From: Imperialibacter sp. EC-SDR9
GTDB taxonomy: Bacteria; Bacteroidota; Bacteroidia; Cytophagales; Cyclobacteriaceae
Length of the DNA: 64,000 nt
NCBI RefSeq assembly: GCF_902498805.1
Contig: NZ_LR701580.1
Span: 124,001-188,000 of the forward strand
Direction: 5' to 3'
In this document: piece after piece, positions 26,678 to 35,371 of the stretch
How positions within the stretch are numbered: position 1 is the stretch's first letter
Layout: each line of letters begins with the position of its first letter
Translations under genes and position numbers: made by a program
Notes under the pieces: model-generated
What the model was told of the DNA's origin: nothing
The model's database searches: none
Seen by the model: the letters and a program-made list of their open reading frames with translations, nothing else

Positions 26678-26923
26678 CACATTCGCTCGGCTTGAGCAAA
26701 GCTGCCGCAGTACTGCAACACGTTTGCTCAACCTGAGCAAAGCCGCTGCAAGTTTGTTTCACGTTTGCTCGGCTTGAGCAAGGCTCCCGTAAGCTTGCAT
26801 CACGCTTGCTCAGGTTGAGCAAGTCTCTCGCAGATCTACATCACACTTGCTCAGGTTGAGCAAGGCCGCCGCAAGGCTGTTTCATGTTTGCTCAAGCGGA
26901 GCAAGGCTACTACAGATGTGCAG
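26678..26923. repeat. Array of six 41-bp repeats with palindromic core
   Basis: Six units start at 26678, 26719, 26760, 26801, 26842 and 26883, each exactly 41 bp. Every unit has CAC/CAT, then the core TTGCTC-N5-GAGCAA (one mismatch in unit 1), then a G/C-rich YGCA-type segment and a more variable 9-bp end. The stem is kept in all units while the 5-base loop varies (GGCTT, AACCT, AGGTT, AAGCG). A partial unit precedes it and a decayed one follows. 41 is not a multiple of three and no long frame is open through it, so it is noncoding. It is not CRISPR-like because there are no unique spacers. Confidence 0.85.
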
Positions 26924-27136
26924 GAGGTTGAGAAACAGGAGAAACCTGAAAGCTCAAATCTCCGGCCCGATCATAGCAAGTAGCACCCGTCCGCCTGCGC
27001 CAGAAAGCTTTCATCTCAATTGAGGTAGGCCAAGTCACGCTTTCTCCCCATCTTTTACTAATTTCCGATACCCGACAACTGGTAATATACCTGCTGTCGG
27101 TTGACCATTATAGCTACCACTTAAAACTACCTGCTC

Positions 27137-28369
27137 ATGACCACCCGAAGAGACTTTGTCAAAAAAAGCCTGTTGACGGCCAGCGGCCTCGCCATGGGGC
27201 TCCCATTTTTGAACGCCCATACCCAGTCAGACCTCAAAATCACAAAAATCAGGCACTACCGTGACCCCGATTATACCAAACCGGCCTTTGCTCAGATGCG
27301 GGACATTGTGGTGGTGGAAACCAATGGTGGCATCGCAGGCATCGGGGAGGGTGGCTCCAAAGAGATGATCCAGAACGTGGCGGAAATGCTGATTGGTGAA
27401 GACCCGTTCCGTATTGAGCACCTGTGGCAGAAAGTGAACAGGGGCTACTTCTATCCCTCGGGTCGTGAGCGGCTCCACGCCATGGGTGCGCTCGACATGG
27501 CTCTGTGGGACATCAAAGGTAAAGCGCTGAATGTGCCGGTGTATGAATTGCTTGGCGGCCTCACCCGTGATTATATTCCATGCTACTCCACCGGATTTCC
27601 CGGCCAGGGGTCGGTAAAGGAAACGGCTAAGGCCTGCATGGAAGCTGGCTTTTATGCTTTCCGCACGGATGGGGGTGTGGGGTCAAGAGACGTTTTTGAC
27701 GTGCACAAATGGCTGAACAACTACCGCAAACATTGTGAGCAGGTTCGTGAGGGCGTAGGGGAAGACGGGCAGTGGTGCATCGACCTGCATACCCGTTTCG
27801 ACACCGCCGAGGCAGTCACTGTCTGCAATATGATAGAGCCACTTCGGCCGCTGTTTGTGGAGGACCTGGTGCGCTCCGAAAATCCTGGCATTTATGAAAC
27901 GCTACGTACCAAAGTGAATGTGCCCATTGCCGTGGGTGAGCAGTTTGGCGACCGCTGGGACATCAACGAGCTGGTGGAAGATCACCTGATCGATTTTTCG
28001 AGGGTAACACTGCCCAACACAGGCGGCATTACCGAGTTCATGAAAATTGCAGCCATTTGCGAAACGCATTATGTCGGCTTGATTCCCCACTTTACCGGTC
28101 CAATCTCAACAGCCGCCATTGTGCATACGCTTGGGGCATCCTCTGGCTTTGTGCTCACAGAGATAGTGGGCAATTCCGCAACGAAGACAGACTACCTCAA
28201 CGACGACTACCTGAACTTCAAAAATGGCAAACTCTACCCAACTCAAAGGCCAGGTCTGGGGGTTGAGTTCAATCCCAAAAACGTTGAACTCATCAACGAG
28301 ATCACCAAAGGCAGCGACTACAACCACCCAGGCTTCAGGAGAGCTGACGGATCATTCACCAACTGGTAA
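27137..28369 (+). CDS. Tat-exported enolase-superfamily (MR/MLE) sugar-acid dehydratase
   Basis: A 410-aa mandelate racemase/muconate lactonizing family enzyme. The first 26 residues are a twin-arginine signal (TTRRDFVKKSLLTASGLAMG), so it should fold in the cytoplasm and act in the periplasm. Metal ligands and catalytic residues of the family can be placed: DLHTRFD near residue 215, FVEDL near 240, VGEQ near 267 and the catalytic His in PHFTGP near 317. The pattern fits galactonate/mannonate/gluconate-type acid-sugar dehydratases; the substrate is not resolved. The transporter gene follows after 8 bp, so the two form an operon. Confidence 0.8.
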   Translation: MTTRRDFVKKSLLTASGLAMGLPFLNAHTQSDLKITKIRHYRDPDYTKPAFAQMRDIVVVETNGGIAGIGEGGSKEMIQNVAEMLIGEDPFRIEHLWQKVNRGYFYPSGRERLHAMGALDMALWDIKGKALNVPVYELLGGLTRDYIPCYSTGFPGQGSVKETAKACMEAGFYAFRTDGGVGSRDVFDVHKWLNNYRKHCEQVREGVGEDGQWCIDLHTRFDTAEAVTVCNMIEPLRPLFVEDLVRSENPGIYETLRTKVNVPIAVGEQFGDRWDINELVEDHLIDFSRVTLPNTGGITEFMKIAAICETHYVGLIPHFTGPISTAAIVHTLGASSGFVLTEIVGNSATKTDYLNDDYLNFKNGKLYPTQRPGLGVEFNPKNVELINEITKGSDYNHPGFRRADGSFTNW

Positions 28370-28377
28370 GAGAACGT

Positions 28378-29622
28378 ATGAAGAAGATCGCTGCTTTTTT
28401 ATTGTCGATAGGGCCAGGACTTTTTTGCATAGGATACACGGTGGGCACAGGCAGTGTCACCTCCATGGCCAAAGCCGGCAGCCAATACGGCTCCCAACTA
28501 CTTTGGGTGTTGTCGCTGAGCTGCATTTTTTCGTGGGCGCTCATGGAGGCATACGGAAGATATGCCGTGGTGACAGGCCGAACGGCCGTGAATAGCTTCA
28601 AAACAGAGCTGAAGTTTGGCAAGGTGCTGGCAGTGGTGCTTATTATCGGCATCGTGATCGGTCAGTGGAATTCGCTGTCGGGCATCGTGGGGCTTTCGGC
28701 CAATGCACTTTATGAGATCGCCCGCTTGTTTCTGCCCGGCTTGCCTGCGGAGAGTTACTGGGCCGTGTTGTCTATCGCCGTCGTCATTCTCGCTATCCTT
28801 TATTTTCTGCTGATAATGGGCAAATATTCGTTTTTTGAGAAAATTCTTATCCTTTTCGTCACCATCATGGGCGTGTCATTTCTCATTTCCATGTTCATCG
28901 TGCTGCCTCCACCTGGCGAAATAGTTATGGGTTTTATCCCTTCCATTCCTGAGGGAGAGGGAGGAAACCTCCTCGTGGCTGCCTTCGTGGGCACCACTAT
29001 GGCGGCGCCTACTTTTGTGGTCAGGCCGCTGCTAATGAAGGGCAAAGGCTGGGCCAGGGAGGATACCTCTTTACAGTCGAGAGATGCTCTGTCATCGGCA
29101 TTGTTCATGTTTGTCATCAGTGCCGCTATCATGATTACTGCTATGGGTGCCCTCTATTACAAGGGGCTGACGATCAACAAGGTGATTGACATGGTGTACA
29201 CCCTGGAGCCTGTGGCAGGAAAATTTGCGGTGGCGCTGTTTATGACCGGGGCATTGAGTGCGGGGCTTTCGTCGGTGTTTCCCATTCTGATGGTGGCGCC
29301 GCTATTGATTTCTGACTATAAAAACGGCGAACTTGACCTGACGTCGAAGCTTTTTAAACGACTTACAGCGGTGGCTTGCGTGGTCGGGCTTTCAGTTCCG
29401 ATACTCGGTGCCAACCCTATTGTGGCACAGATAGCCACTCAGGTGGCCAATGTGTTTGTGCTGCCGCTGGTCATTGGCGGAATCATTTACATGATCAATA
29501 GAAAAGCGGTAATGGGTGAGCATCGAGCAGGCTGGTTGCTAAATACCGGGCTGGTGCTGGCATTCGTTTTTTCCTGCGTTATTTCAGTGATTGGGTTCAG
29601 CGCACTGAAGGATTTCTTTTGA
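28378..29622 (+). CDS. Nramp-superfamily transporter lacking the metal-binding motif
   Basis: A 414-aa protein with 11 or so TM helices and the LeuT-fold pattern of the Nramp family (opening IGPGLFCIGYTVGTGSVTSM). In true Nramp Mn/Fe transporters helix 1 has DPGN and helix 6 has a MPH motif. Here helix 1 reads GYTVGTGSV and helix 6 GTTMAAPTF, so the Asp, Asn and His ligands are absent. Being 8 bp behind a sugar-acid dehydratase, it more likely moves an organic acid or sugar derivative. Family membership is seen; substrate is inferred from context only. Confidence 0.7.
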   Translation: MKKIAAFLLSIGPGLFCIGYTVGTGSVTSMAKAGSQYGSQLLWVLSLSCIFSWALMEAYGRYAVVTGRTAVNSFKTELKFGKVLAVVLIIGIVIGQWNSLSGIVGLSANALYEIARLFLPGLPAESYWAVLSIAVVILAILYFLLIMGKYSFFEKILILFVTIMGVSFLISMFIVLPPPGEIVMGFIPSIPEGEGGNLLVAAFVGTTMAAPTFVVRPLLMKGKGWAREDTSLQSRDALSSALFMFVISAAIMITAMGALYYKGLTINKVIDMVYTLEPVAGKFAVALFMTGALSAGLSSVFPILMVAPLLISDYKNGELDLTSKLFKRLTAVACVVGLSVPILGANPIVAQIATQVANVFVLPLVIGGIIYMINRKAVMGEHRAGWLLNTGLVLAFVFSCVISVIGFSALKDFF

Positions 29623-29683
29623 AGCAGGATGGCGTGAACCGGGCTGGCTACAGTGCTGAGATTAGAACTAAAATAACACAGTG

Positions 29684-30700
29684 CTAGTCTTTCAAATGCT
29701 TCAAAATCATTTCGTTCTTAAGCGCTTCCTGAAGCAAGCTCTCCTTTTCGATGGGCATTACACCCAGGTGCTGGCACACAAGTCCACCTCCGAGGTTGCT
29801 AAGCTCGGCCTGCACTTCCAGCGACAAATGCAGTGCCTCGCAGAGTGCTGCTATACTCACCACAGTATCGCCTGCACCCGATACGTCGGCAATGCGGCGG
29901 ATGTGGGCTGGGTAGTGGATGGACTGCACATGGTCGGTAAGGTAAACGCCTCTGTCTGATAGCGTGATGAGTGCTTTTTCAACAGGCATGTGCGCATTGA
30001 GCTGGTTCACTGCTGAAGACAGCTGATCCAGGTCGTGGTGATCGAATTCCAGCTTCAGGCCTTCTTTCAGCTCCCGCAGGTTGGGCTTGAAAAGCGAGGC
30101 ACCGCTATAGGCCAGAAAGTTTCGCTTCTTTGGATCCACCACCGTAGGGATGCCCAGCTCGTTGGCCAGATTAATGGTTTGTGAAATGATGGCTGGGTTA
30201 AGTACACCTTTGTCGTAGTCCTCAAAAATGATGACGTCACAACCGGTTGCCAGATTGCGAATGTGATCCATGAGCGCTCGCTGCTCAAGAGCAGTCAGGG
30301 CCTTGTCGGTTTCGCTGTCAACCCTGAGCATGTGCTGTGAGCCAGCGAGCACTCTGGTCTTAACCGTCGTAATCCTCTCTCTGCTTTTGATGATGCCCTG
30401 GGAGGAGATGTTTCTTGCCTTCAGCAACTCAAAAAACGTTTCGCCGTCAAGCTCATCCCCAATGATGCTACAAAGGATGGGGGTGGCTCCCAGCGACTGG
30501 ATGTTGAGCGCCACATTGGCAGCACCGCCGAGGCGGTTTTCTTTTTTGTTGACATTAACAACCGGTACGGGCGCCTCAGGAGAGATGCGGGCAGCATTAC
30601 CATAAATGTAGGAGTCGATCATCACATCACCGATGACGAGCACTTTGAGATTTTCAAAAGCTTTGAAAACTTCCTGAATGGAGGAGAAAGGCATGGACAA
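29684..30700 (-). CDS. hldE: D-glycero-beta-D-manno-heptose-7-phosphate kinase
   Basis: A 338-aa PfkB-type kinase equal to the N-terminal half of HldE (RfaE domain I), which phosphorylates heptose 7-phosphate at O1 for ADP-heptose in LPS core synthesis. Signatures are LVIGDVMIDSYIYG near residue 20, RLGGAANVALNIQSLGA near 56, and the catalytic loop VSGAGDTVVS near 275 with its Asp base. The cytidylyl/adenylyltransferase half is not fused and must be encoded separately, as in many Bacteroidota. Alternative start MPFSS two codons in. Another PfkB sugar kinase is the main alternative. Confidence 0.82.
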   Translation of the reverse strand: MSMPFSSIQEVFKAFENLKVLVIGDVMIDSYIYGNAARISPEAPVPVVNVNKKENRLGGAANVALNIQSLGATPILCSIIGDELDGETFFELLKARNISSQGIIKSRERITTVKTRVLAGSQHMLRVDSETDKALTALEQRALMDHIRNLATGCDVIIFEDYDKGVLNPAIISQTINLANELGIPTVVDPKKRNFLAYSGASLFKPNLRELKEGLKLEFDHHDLDQLSSAVNQLNAHMPVEKALITLSDRGVYLTDHVQSIHYPAHIRRIADVSGAGDTVVSIAALCEALHLSLEVQAELSNLGGGLVCQHLGVMPIEKESLLQEALKNEMILKHLKD

Positions 30701-30762
30701 ATTATTGGGTTAACGACCCAAATATATGAGTTAAAAAAAGAAAGTTTAAAAAAGTGATGTCC

Positions 30763-30818
30763 GTCTGAGCCTGTCGAAATGGGAGTTCACTCCGAAATCG
30801 TCTTCGACAAGCTCAGAC
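30763..30818. repeat. Dispersed inverted repeat, TGAGCCTGTCGAA type
   Basis: GTCTGAGCCTGTCGAA (30763-30778) is inverted against TTCGACAAGCTCAGAC (30803-30818), 16 bp with a single G-T pair. It lies between the starts-side of hldE and the stop of the aminotransferase gene. The same arm sequence recurs in a larger element at 54318-54439. Confidence 0.7.
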
Positions 30819-30825
30819 TGACAAA

Positions 30826-32022
30826 TTATTTCAAAAGCGCCAGAGCGGTCTTTATCCTTTTAATGGCCTCTTGCAATTCCGGTTCTGAAGCTGCGTATGA
30901 AAGACGCACTGCATTGGGTGCACCAAAAGCGCCGCCTGTTACAAGGGCTACATGCGCTTTAGCCAGGATATATATGCAGAAATCATCAGCATCTTTCACG
31001 GTCATTTCCCCATCGCTCTTGCCAAAGTAGTGGCTCACATCCGGGAAGAAATAGAAAGCACCTTCGGGCATATTGACTTTTAGCCCCGGGATACTTTTGA
31101 GCAGATCGTACACCATGTCTCTGCGCTTGCGATAGATCGCTGACATTTCTTTAGTGGCATCAAGGCTGGAGGTAAGGGCCGAAACAGTCGCTCTTTGCGC
31201 TATCGTGTTCGTGCCGCTTGTTACCTGACCTTGAATTTTTTCGCAAGCCTGCGCCACCTCTTTGGGTGCGTTGATAAAGCCAATTCTCCAGCCAGTCATA
31301 GCAAATCCTTTGGCCATGCCGTTGATGGTTACCGTCCGGTCTTTTACTTCCGGGAATGTGCCGATGCTAATGTGCTTGCCCACGTAGTTAATGTGCTCGT
31401 AGATTTCATCCGCCAGGATCAGAATTTGCGGATGCTTCGCCAGCACTTTTACAAAACCTTCAAAGTCCTCCTTGCTGAAAACAGAACCAGTAGGGTTACA
31501 AGGGGAGGAGTAAAGCAATGCTTTTGTTTTTGGTGTAATGGCTGCCTCCAGCTGTGCGGCCGTTGGCTTGTAGCCATTTTCTATAGTGCCCGACACCAAT
31601 ACCGACTTGCCTTCGCAAAGCTGAATGATGTCAGAGTAGCTCACCCAGTAAGGGGCAAAAATGATTACCTCATCTCCCGGATCGAGGATGCTCGACATCA
31701 GGTTGTAGATCGACTGCTTGGCGCCGGTCGATACCACGATATTTTCCGGCTTCGAATCAAGCCCGTTTTCGTTTCTAAATTTGGCAGCAATGGCTTCCCG
31801 CAAATCCTGGTAACCGGCTACCGGAGAATAGGCAAAGTATTTTTCTTCGTCAATGGCTGCCTTGGCTGCTTCCTGGATATGTTTGGGAGTTTTAAAATCG
31901 GGTTCGCCTAAGCTTAGGCTGATGATGTCAACGCCGGTTGACTTCAATTCTCTGGCCTTTTTGGCCATGGCTAGTGTGGCCGATTCGGCCAGGGCATTCA
32001 CTCTTTTAGATAAGAAACTCAT
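30826..32022 (-). CDS. aspC: Aspartate aminotransferase, class I
   Basis: A 398-aa fold-type I PLP enzyme transferring the amino group between aspartate/glutamate and 2-oxo acids. It starts MSFLSKRVNALAESATLAMA, typical of the class Ib aspartate/prephenate aminotransferases. The family signatures LSLGEPDF, CNPTGSVF (Asn contacting PLP), ILADEIYEH and the Schiff-base Lys in MAKGFAMTGWRIGF near residue 240 are present, and the C-terminal Arg is in NAVRLSYAAS. No pathway neighbours. Activity on prephenate is possible. Confidence 0.9.
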   Translation of the reverse strand: MSFLSKRVNALAESATLAMAKKARELKSTGVDIISLSLGEPDFKTPKHIQEAAKAAIDEEKYFAYSPVAGYQDLREAIAAKFRNENGLDSKPENIVVSTGAKQSIYNLMSSILDPGDEVIIFAPYWVSYSDIIQLCEGKSVLVSGTIENGYKPTAAQLEAAITPKTKALLYSSPCNPTGSVFSKEDFEGFVKVLAKHPQILILADEIYEHINYVGKHISIGTFPEVKDRTVTINGMAKGFAMTGWRIGFINAPKEVAQACEKIQGQVTSGTNTIAQRATVSALTSSLDATKEMSAIYRKRRDMVYDLLKSIPGLKVNMPEGAFYFFPDVSHYFGKSDGEMTVKDADDFCIYILAKAHVALVTGGAFGAPNAVRLSYAASEPELQEAIKRIKTALALLK

Positions 32023-32186
32023 GTTGATCGGGTGTAATTGCGGCGCAAATTAAAGATAATGAATCGCTTATGCCAAGCGCCCCGGCTTTTTTAGAACTTT
32101 CAAAAATATGCAGCAGATCAGTTGAGATTATCGAAATTATTCTTTCGTAAGCGGGCGAATATTTAGCTTCTCGTAATGGGCGGGCT

Positions 32187-32807
32187 TTATGATGCAGGAA
32201 GGTCATAATTCACCCTGGTCAAAATGCTTCGTCCAAGCGTGATTTCGTCGGTGTACTCCAGCTCGCCACCGAATGGAATGCCTCGGGCTATCGTTGATAC
32301 TTTCACTCCTTTGTCGCTCACCTTGCGGGTAATGTAAAACGACGTAGTATCACCTTCCATGGTGGCACTAAGCGCCAGAATCACCTCCTGCACTTCACCG
32401 TCTTTTCCGGCAATTCTGTCTACCAGAGTTTGGATATTTAATTCATCAGGCCCCACACCGTTCATGGGTGAGATGATGCCGCCGAGGACATGGTAGAGTC
32501 CGTTGTATTGGGATGTGTTTTCTATGGCGAGCACATCGTGGATGTCTTCTACAACACATATAAGCGAGCGGTCACGGCGGTGGCTGGTGCAAATGCTGCA
32601 AACCTCGGTGTCTGAAATATTGTGACATTCGACACAGTAGCGAATTTTTTGACGGAGGTTATTGAGCGCCTCGGTAAAGCTGGTTGTTTGCTCCTTTTCC
32701 TGCTTCAGCAGGTAAAGCACGAGTCGCAAAGCTGTCTTTTTGCCAATGCCAGGAAATTGAGAAAATTGTTCTACGGCCTCTTCAATGAGTTTAGATGGAA
32801 ATTCCAT
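32187..32807 (-). CDS. recR: Recombination protein RecR
   Basis: The start is 32807 (MEFPSKLIEEAVEQFSQFPG, 206 aa); an open frame extends 32 codons upstream but has no RecR-like sequence and overlaps clpS. The HhH segment QFPGIGKKTALRLVLYLL, the zinc finger C-x2-C...C-x2-C (YCVECHNISDTEVCSICTSH) and the Toprim domain (ICVVEDIHDVLAIENT, YHVLGGIISPMNGVGPDEL) are all intact. RecR loads RecA onto gapped DNA together with RecO/RecF. It lies 8 bp behind clpS, probably in the same transcript. Confidence 0.95.
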   Translation of the reverse strand: MEFPSKLIEEAVEQFSQFPGIGKKTALRLVLYLLKQEKEQTTSFTEALNNLRQKIRYCVECHNISDTEVCSICTSHRRDRSLICVVEDIHDVLAIENTSQYNGLYHVLGGIISPMNGVGPDELNIQTLVDRIAGKDGEVQEVILALSATMEGDTTSFYITRKVSDKGVKVSTIARGIPFGGELEYTDEITLGRSILTRVNYDLPAS

Positions 32808-32815
32808 GCAGACCG

Positions 32816-33097
32816 TTAAAGAATTTCGGCGTTGATGCCAGCCTCTAAAATGGCTTCTTTCATAGGCTTTAGCTCGGGAAGAGAGCCCTTTTTCACGCCG
32901 CACTTGCCTTTATAGTGGATGATCCAGGTACACTGCTCCGCTTGCAGCTTATCGTGCTTGCAAACCTTGATCAATGTATTGGTTACATGATCGAACGTAT
33001 TATAGTCGTCGTTGTAGACAATTAAGTCCTGTAAATCGGTTGACTCAAGGTCTTCCATTACCTCAACCAGATCTTCTTTTTGCGGTTGATAACTCAT
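32816..33097 (-). CDS. clpS: ATP-dependent Clp protease adaptor ClpS
   Basis: A 93-aa adaptor that delivers N-degron substrates to ClpAP-type proteases. The core LIVYNDDYNTFDHVTNTLIK contains the N-end pocket residues (NDD, with the following Thr/Phe). HKGKCGVKKGSLPELKPMKE-like residues after QCTWIIHY correspond to the ClpA-facing helix. The unusually acidic N-terminal tail (KEDLVEVMEDLESTDLQDL) is typical of Bacteroidota members. It is followed after 8 bp by recR. Confidence 0.88.
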   Translation of the reverse strand: MSYQPQKEDLVEVMEDLESTDLQDLIVYNDDYNTFDHVTNTLIKVCKHDKLQAEQCTWIIHYKGKCGVKKGSLPELKPMKEAILEAGINAEIL

Positions 33098-33211
33098 AGT
33101 CTTTTATAATTTAAATGAATTGTGGTTCTTCCAGTCTCAGTTGCCATCTTTGGATGCTTCTGGAAGGCAGTCCATTTTAGTATTCCGTTTATTTTATTCC
33201 AGATGAATTAC

Positions 33212-33244
33212 TTTGCCAGAGTGATGTTCTGTCCGTTAATTTGG
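33212..33244 (+). promoter_or_regulatory. Candidate promoter of the sodium/solute symporter gene
   Basis: TTTG at 33212-33215 and TAATTTGG at 33237-33244 (21-bp gap) approximate the Bacteroidota promoter boxes, about 50 bp before the ATG at 33293. The -7 box is imperfect. Confidence 0.3.
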
Positions 33245-33292
33245 TTTGAATATCCCGCAAAATTAAGAAAATAAACTGACATCCCGATAGAT

Positions 33293-34750
33293 ATGACACC
33301 TACTCTTGTTCTCGCCGTCATTGGAAGTTACTTTTTACTGCTCTTCGTCATCTCCTATTTTACCTCCAGAGGTGCTACTTCGTCGACATTTTTTACGGGA
33401 AACCGAGAATCTCCCTGGTATTTGGTGGCCTTTGGGATGATCGGTGCCTCATTGAGTGGCGTTACGTTCATCAGCGTTCCTGGCGAAGTCGGCAATAGCG
33501 GTTTTACCTATTTTCAGGTCGTGTTGGGGTATTTGCCCGGCTACCTGATCATTGCCACAGTATTAATGCCTCTTTACTACAAACTCAATCTTGTTACGAT
33601 ATATACCTATCTCGAACAGCGGTTCGGTGTGGCTTCTTACAAAACAGGATCTTTTTTCTTTCTCCTCAGCAGGGTGGTTGGGTCGTCTTTCAGGCTGTTT
33701 CTGGTGGCTGGTGTATTGCAGTTGGCAATTTTTGATTCTTTTGGTATCCCCTTTTGGGCTTGCGTGCTCATTACCATCGGGCTGATATGGCTTTATACTT
33801 TTAAAGGGGGTATAAAAACAGTAGTGTGGACCGATACCCTGCAGACCGGCTTTATGATCCTGGCGGTTGTTATTAGTATATATCTCATCAGTACTGAGTT
33901 GAACATTGGAATTGCAGACATAGGATCCACCGTTGTGAAAAGTGACTACTTCCGGGTATTTGAATGGGATTGGCAGAGTAGTAAGAACTTCTTCAAGCAG
34001 TTCTTTGCGGGGGCCTTTATTGCCATTGTGATGACTGGACTCGATCAGGACATGATGCAAAAGAACCTCACCTGCCGGAATATTGGCGATGCCCAGAAAA
34101 ACATGTTTTGGTTTTGCGTGGTGTTGGTTATCGTTAATTTTTTGTTTTTGAGCCTGGGTGCGCTGTTGTTTATGTATGCGGAAGCCACGGGCATTCCTAT
34201 TCCTGACCGCACCGACAATCTTTACCCTATGTTGGCGCTCGGTCATTTTAATACTTTCGCCGGGGTGCTCTTTCTCCTGGGCATTGTAGCTGCTGCGTAC
34301 AGTAGCGCCGACTCAGCCCTCACGGCAATGACCACTTCCTTCTGTGTCGACTTTTTGGGTTTTGAGAAAAAAGAGGTAAAAAACAATGATAAGGTTAGGA
34401 TGCTCGTTCACCTGGGCTTTTCATTCCTGCTCTTTTTCGTCATCCTTATTTTCAATGCCATCAACGACTCGAGTGTGATCAATTCAGTGTTCACGGCTGC
34501 GGGGTATACTTATGGCCCGTTGCTCGGACTGTTCTCGTTTGGTTTGTTTACTAAGCGGCCTCTCACTGACAAATATGTGCCGGTGATCTGTGTGCTCTCG
34601 CCGTTATTGTCTTACCTCATCAACATCAGTTCCGAAAGCCTTTTGTGGGGATACAAGTTTGGGTTTGAGATTTTGCTTTTGAATGGGTTGCTGACATTTC
34701 TGGGGCTTTGGGTGATTAGCAGCAAGAGAAAAATAGACGTTTCCGTGTGA
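33293..34750 (+). CDS. Sodium/solute symporter (SSS family)
   Basis: A 485-aa LeuT-fold membrane protein with about 13 hydrophobic helices. The SSS pattern is clear: RESPWYLVAFGMIGASLSGV in helix 2, VPGEVGNSGFTYFQVVLGYL, RVVGSSFRLFLVAGVLQLA, FKGGIKTVVWTDTLQT, and VAAAYSSADSALTAMTTSF in helix 8/9, whose Ser/Thr pairs form the Na2 site. It imports an organic solute with sodium across the inner membrane; Bacteroidota have many paralogues and substrate cannot be assigned. A REP-like hairpin follows directly after the stop codon. Confidence 0.85.
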   Translation: MTPTLVLAVIGSYFLLLFVISYFTSRGATSSTFFTGNRESPWYLVAFGMIGASLSGVTFISVPGEVGNSGFTYFQVVLGYLPGYLIIATVLMPLYYKLNLVTIYTYLEQRFGVASYKTGSFFFLLSRVVGSSFRLFLVAGVLQLAIFDSFGIPFWACVLITIGLIWLYTFKGGIKTVVWTDTLQTGFMILAVVISIYLISTELNIGIADIGSTVVKSDYFRVFEWDWQSSKNFFKQFFAGAFIAIVMTGLDQDMMQKNLTCRNIGDAQKNMFWFCVVLVIVNFLFLSLGALLFMYAEATGIPIPDRTDNLYPMLALGHFNTFAGVLFLLGIVAAAYSSADSALTAMTTSFCVDFLGFEKKEVKNNDKVRMLVHLGFSFLLFFVILIFNAINDSSVINSVFTAAGYTYGPLLGLFSFGLFTKRPLTDKYVPVICVLSPLLSYLINISSESLLWGYKFGFEILLLNGLLTFLGLWVISSKRKIDVSV

Positions 34751-34798
34751 GGAGGTGGTTCCGGGTGTGTCTTCACACCCGTTCCGGTCGACACCTCC
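34751..34798. repeat. REP-like nested hairpin, left of RAYT gene
   Basis: Outer arms GGAGGTG (34751-34757) and CACCTCC (34792-34798) enclose a perfect inner hairpin CGGGTGTG-TCTT-CACACCCG (34762-34781) preceded by GTTC. It starts at the base after the symporter stop codon and may also serve as its terminator. Confidence 0.7.
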
Positions 34799-34829
34799 AC
34801 CTGTTCAGCGATTTACTGGATCATAGTGT

Positions 34830-35351
34830 TCATATTCTTTCGCCAATGTGGGTCAGTATCCCAAACTCATCAATTCCGGTTTCATAGAACCTGGCCGAAG
34901 AGTATTTATAGTCTTCTGGCCTTTCTGCCAACCGCCAATGTTCCTGCAAAGGGTTATTATGGATATAGGTGAGCTTTTGGTGGATGAATTTATCGGAGTA
35001 TAAATGGATCGCTAAATAATCGGCCATCCAAATATTATGCGACCGATCAGTTGCCTGAACTTTGAAACCAGCAAGTAGTTGAGGGTTGGTTGTCTTCAAG
35101 TCTTTGAAAATCATGTGGCTTGTAAATTTCACAAAGCTCGTACACGGAAGTTCATTTCCATTTGTGTCTACCATTTCCCATATGATGTGTAAATGGTTGG
35201 GCATTATAACAAAGCTGTAAACGGCCAGTTTCTTGTTTTGAACCAGGAACCGAAGGCTATCAATGATTATGTCTTTATACCCGTCGTTCGCAAGGAGGAG
35301 ATTCCAGTCTTTGATAGTCGTGGTGTAAAAGTAGATGTTGTTCAATTCCAT
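34830..35351 (-). CDS. REP-associated tyrosine transposase (RAYT, Y1/IS200-like fold)
   Basis: A 173-aa HUH-type single-strand nuclease of the TnpA_REP group. The HUH pair is in MPNHLHIIWE near residue 55, and the probable catalytic Tyr is in KLTYIHNNPLQEHW near residue 129, the YIHxNP hallmark of this family. The final segment DYKYSSARFYETG is also characteristic. There are no IS ends and no tnpB; instead hairpins with a shared TCTTCAC loop lie on both sides. RAYTs are thought to disperse REP elements rather than themselves. The gene appears intact. Confidence 0.88.
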   Translation of the reverse strand: MELNNIYFYTTTIKDWNLLLANDGYKDIIIDSLRFLVQNKKLAVYSFVIMPNHLHIIWEMVDTNGNELPCTSFVKFTSHMIFKDLKTTNPQLLAGFKVQATDRSHNIWMADYLAIHLYSDKFIHQKLTYIHNNPLQEHWRLAERPEDYKYSSARFYETGIDEFGILTHIGERI

Positions 35352-35371
35352 CTAATGTTGACATTTTATTT

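Noticed and set aside
26678-26923. CRISPR array
   Set aside because: The 41-bp units are conserved across most of their length and have no unique spacers; no cas genes are in the window.
28378-29622. Mn/Fe Nramp transporter (mntH)
   Set aside because: The metal-coordinating DPGN and MPH motifs are missing.
31195-31911. 238-aa plus-strand frame inside the aminotransferase gene
   Set aside because: Antisense shadow of a clear PLP enzyme; no conserved features.
32808-32903. N-terminal extension of RecR to 32903
   Set aside because: It overlaps clpS and has no RecR similarity; MEFPSKLI at 32807 is the family-typical start.
33563-34246. 227-aa minus-strand frame inside the symporter gene
   Set aside because: The sequence is His/Arg/Lys-rich low-complexity antisense of TM helices, without any motif; the SSS gene is certain.
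34830-35351. Complete IS200/IS605 insertion sequence
   Set aside because: No tnpB and no IS-type left/right ends; YIHxNP signature and flanking REP-like hairpins fit a domesticated RAYT.
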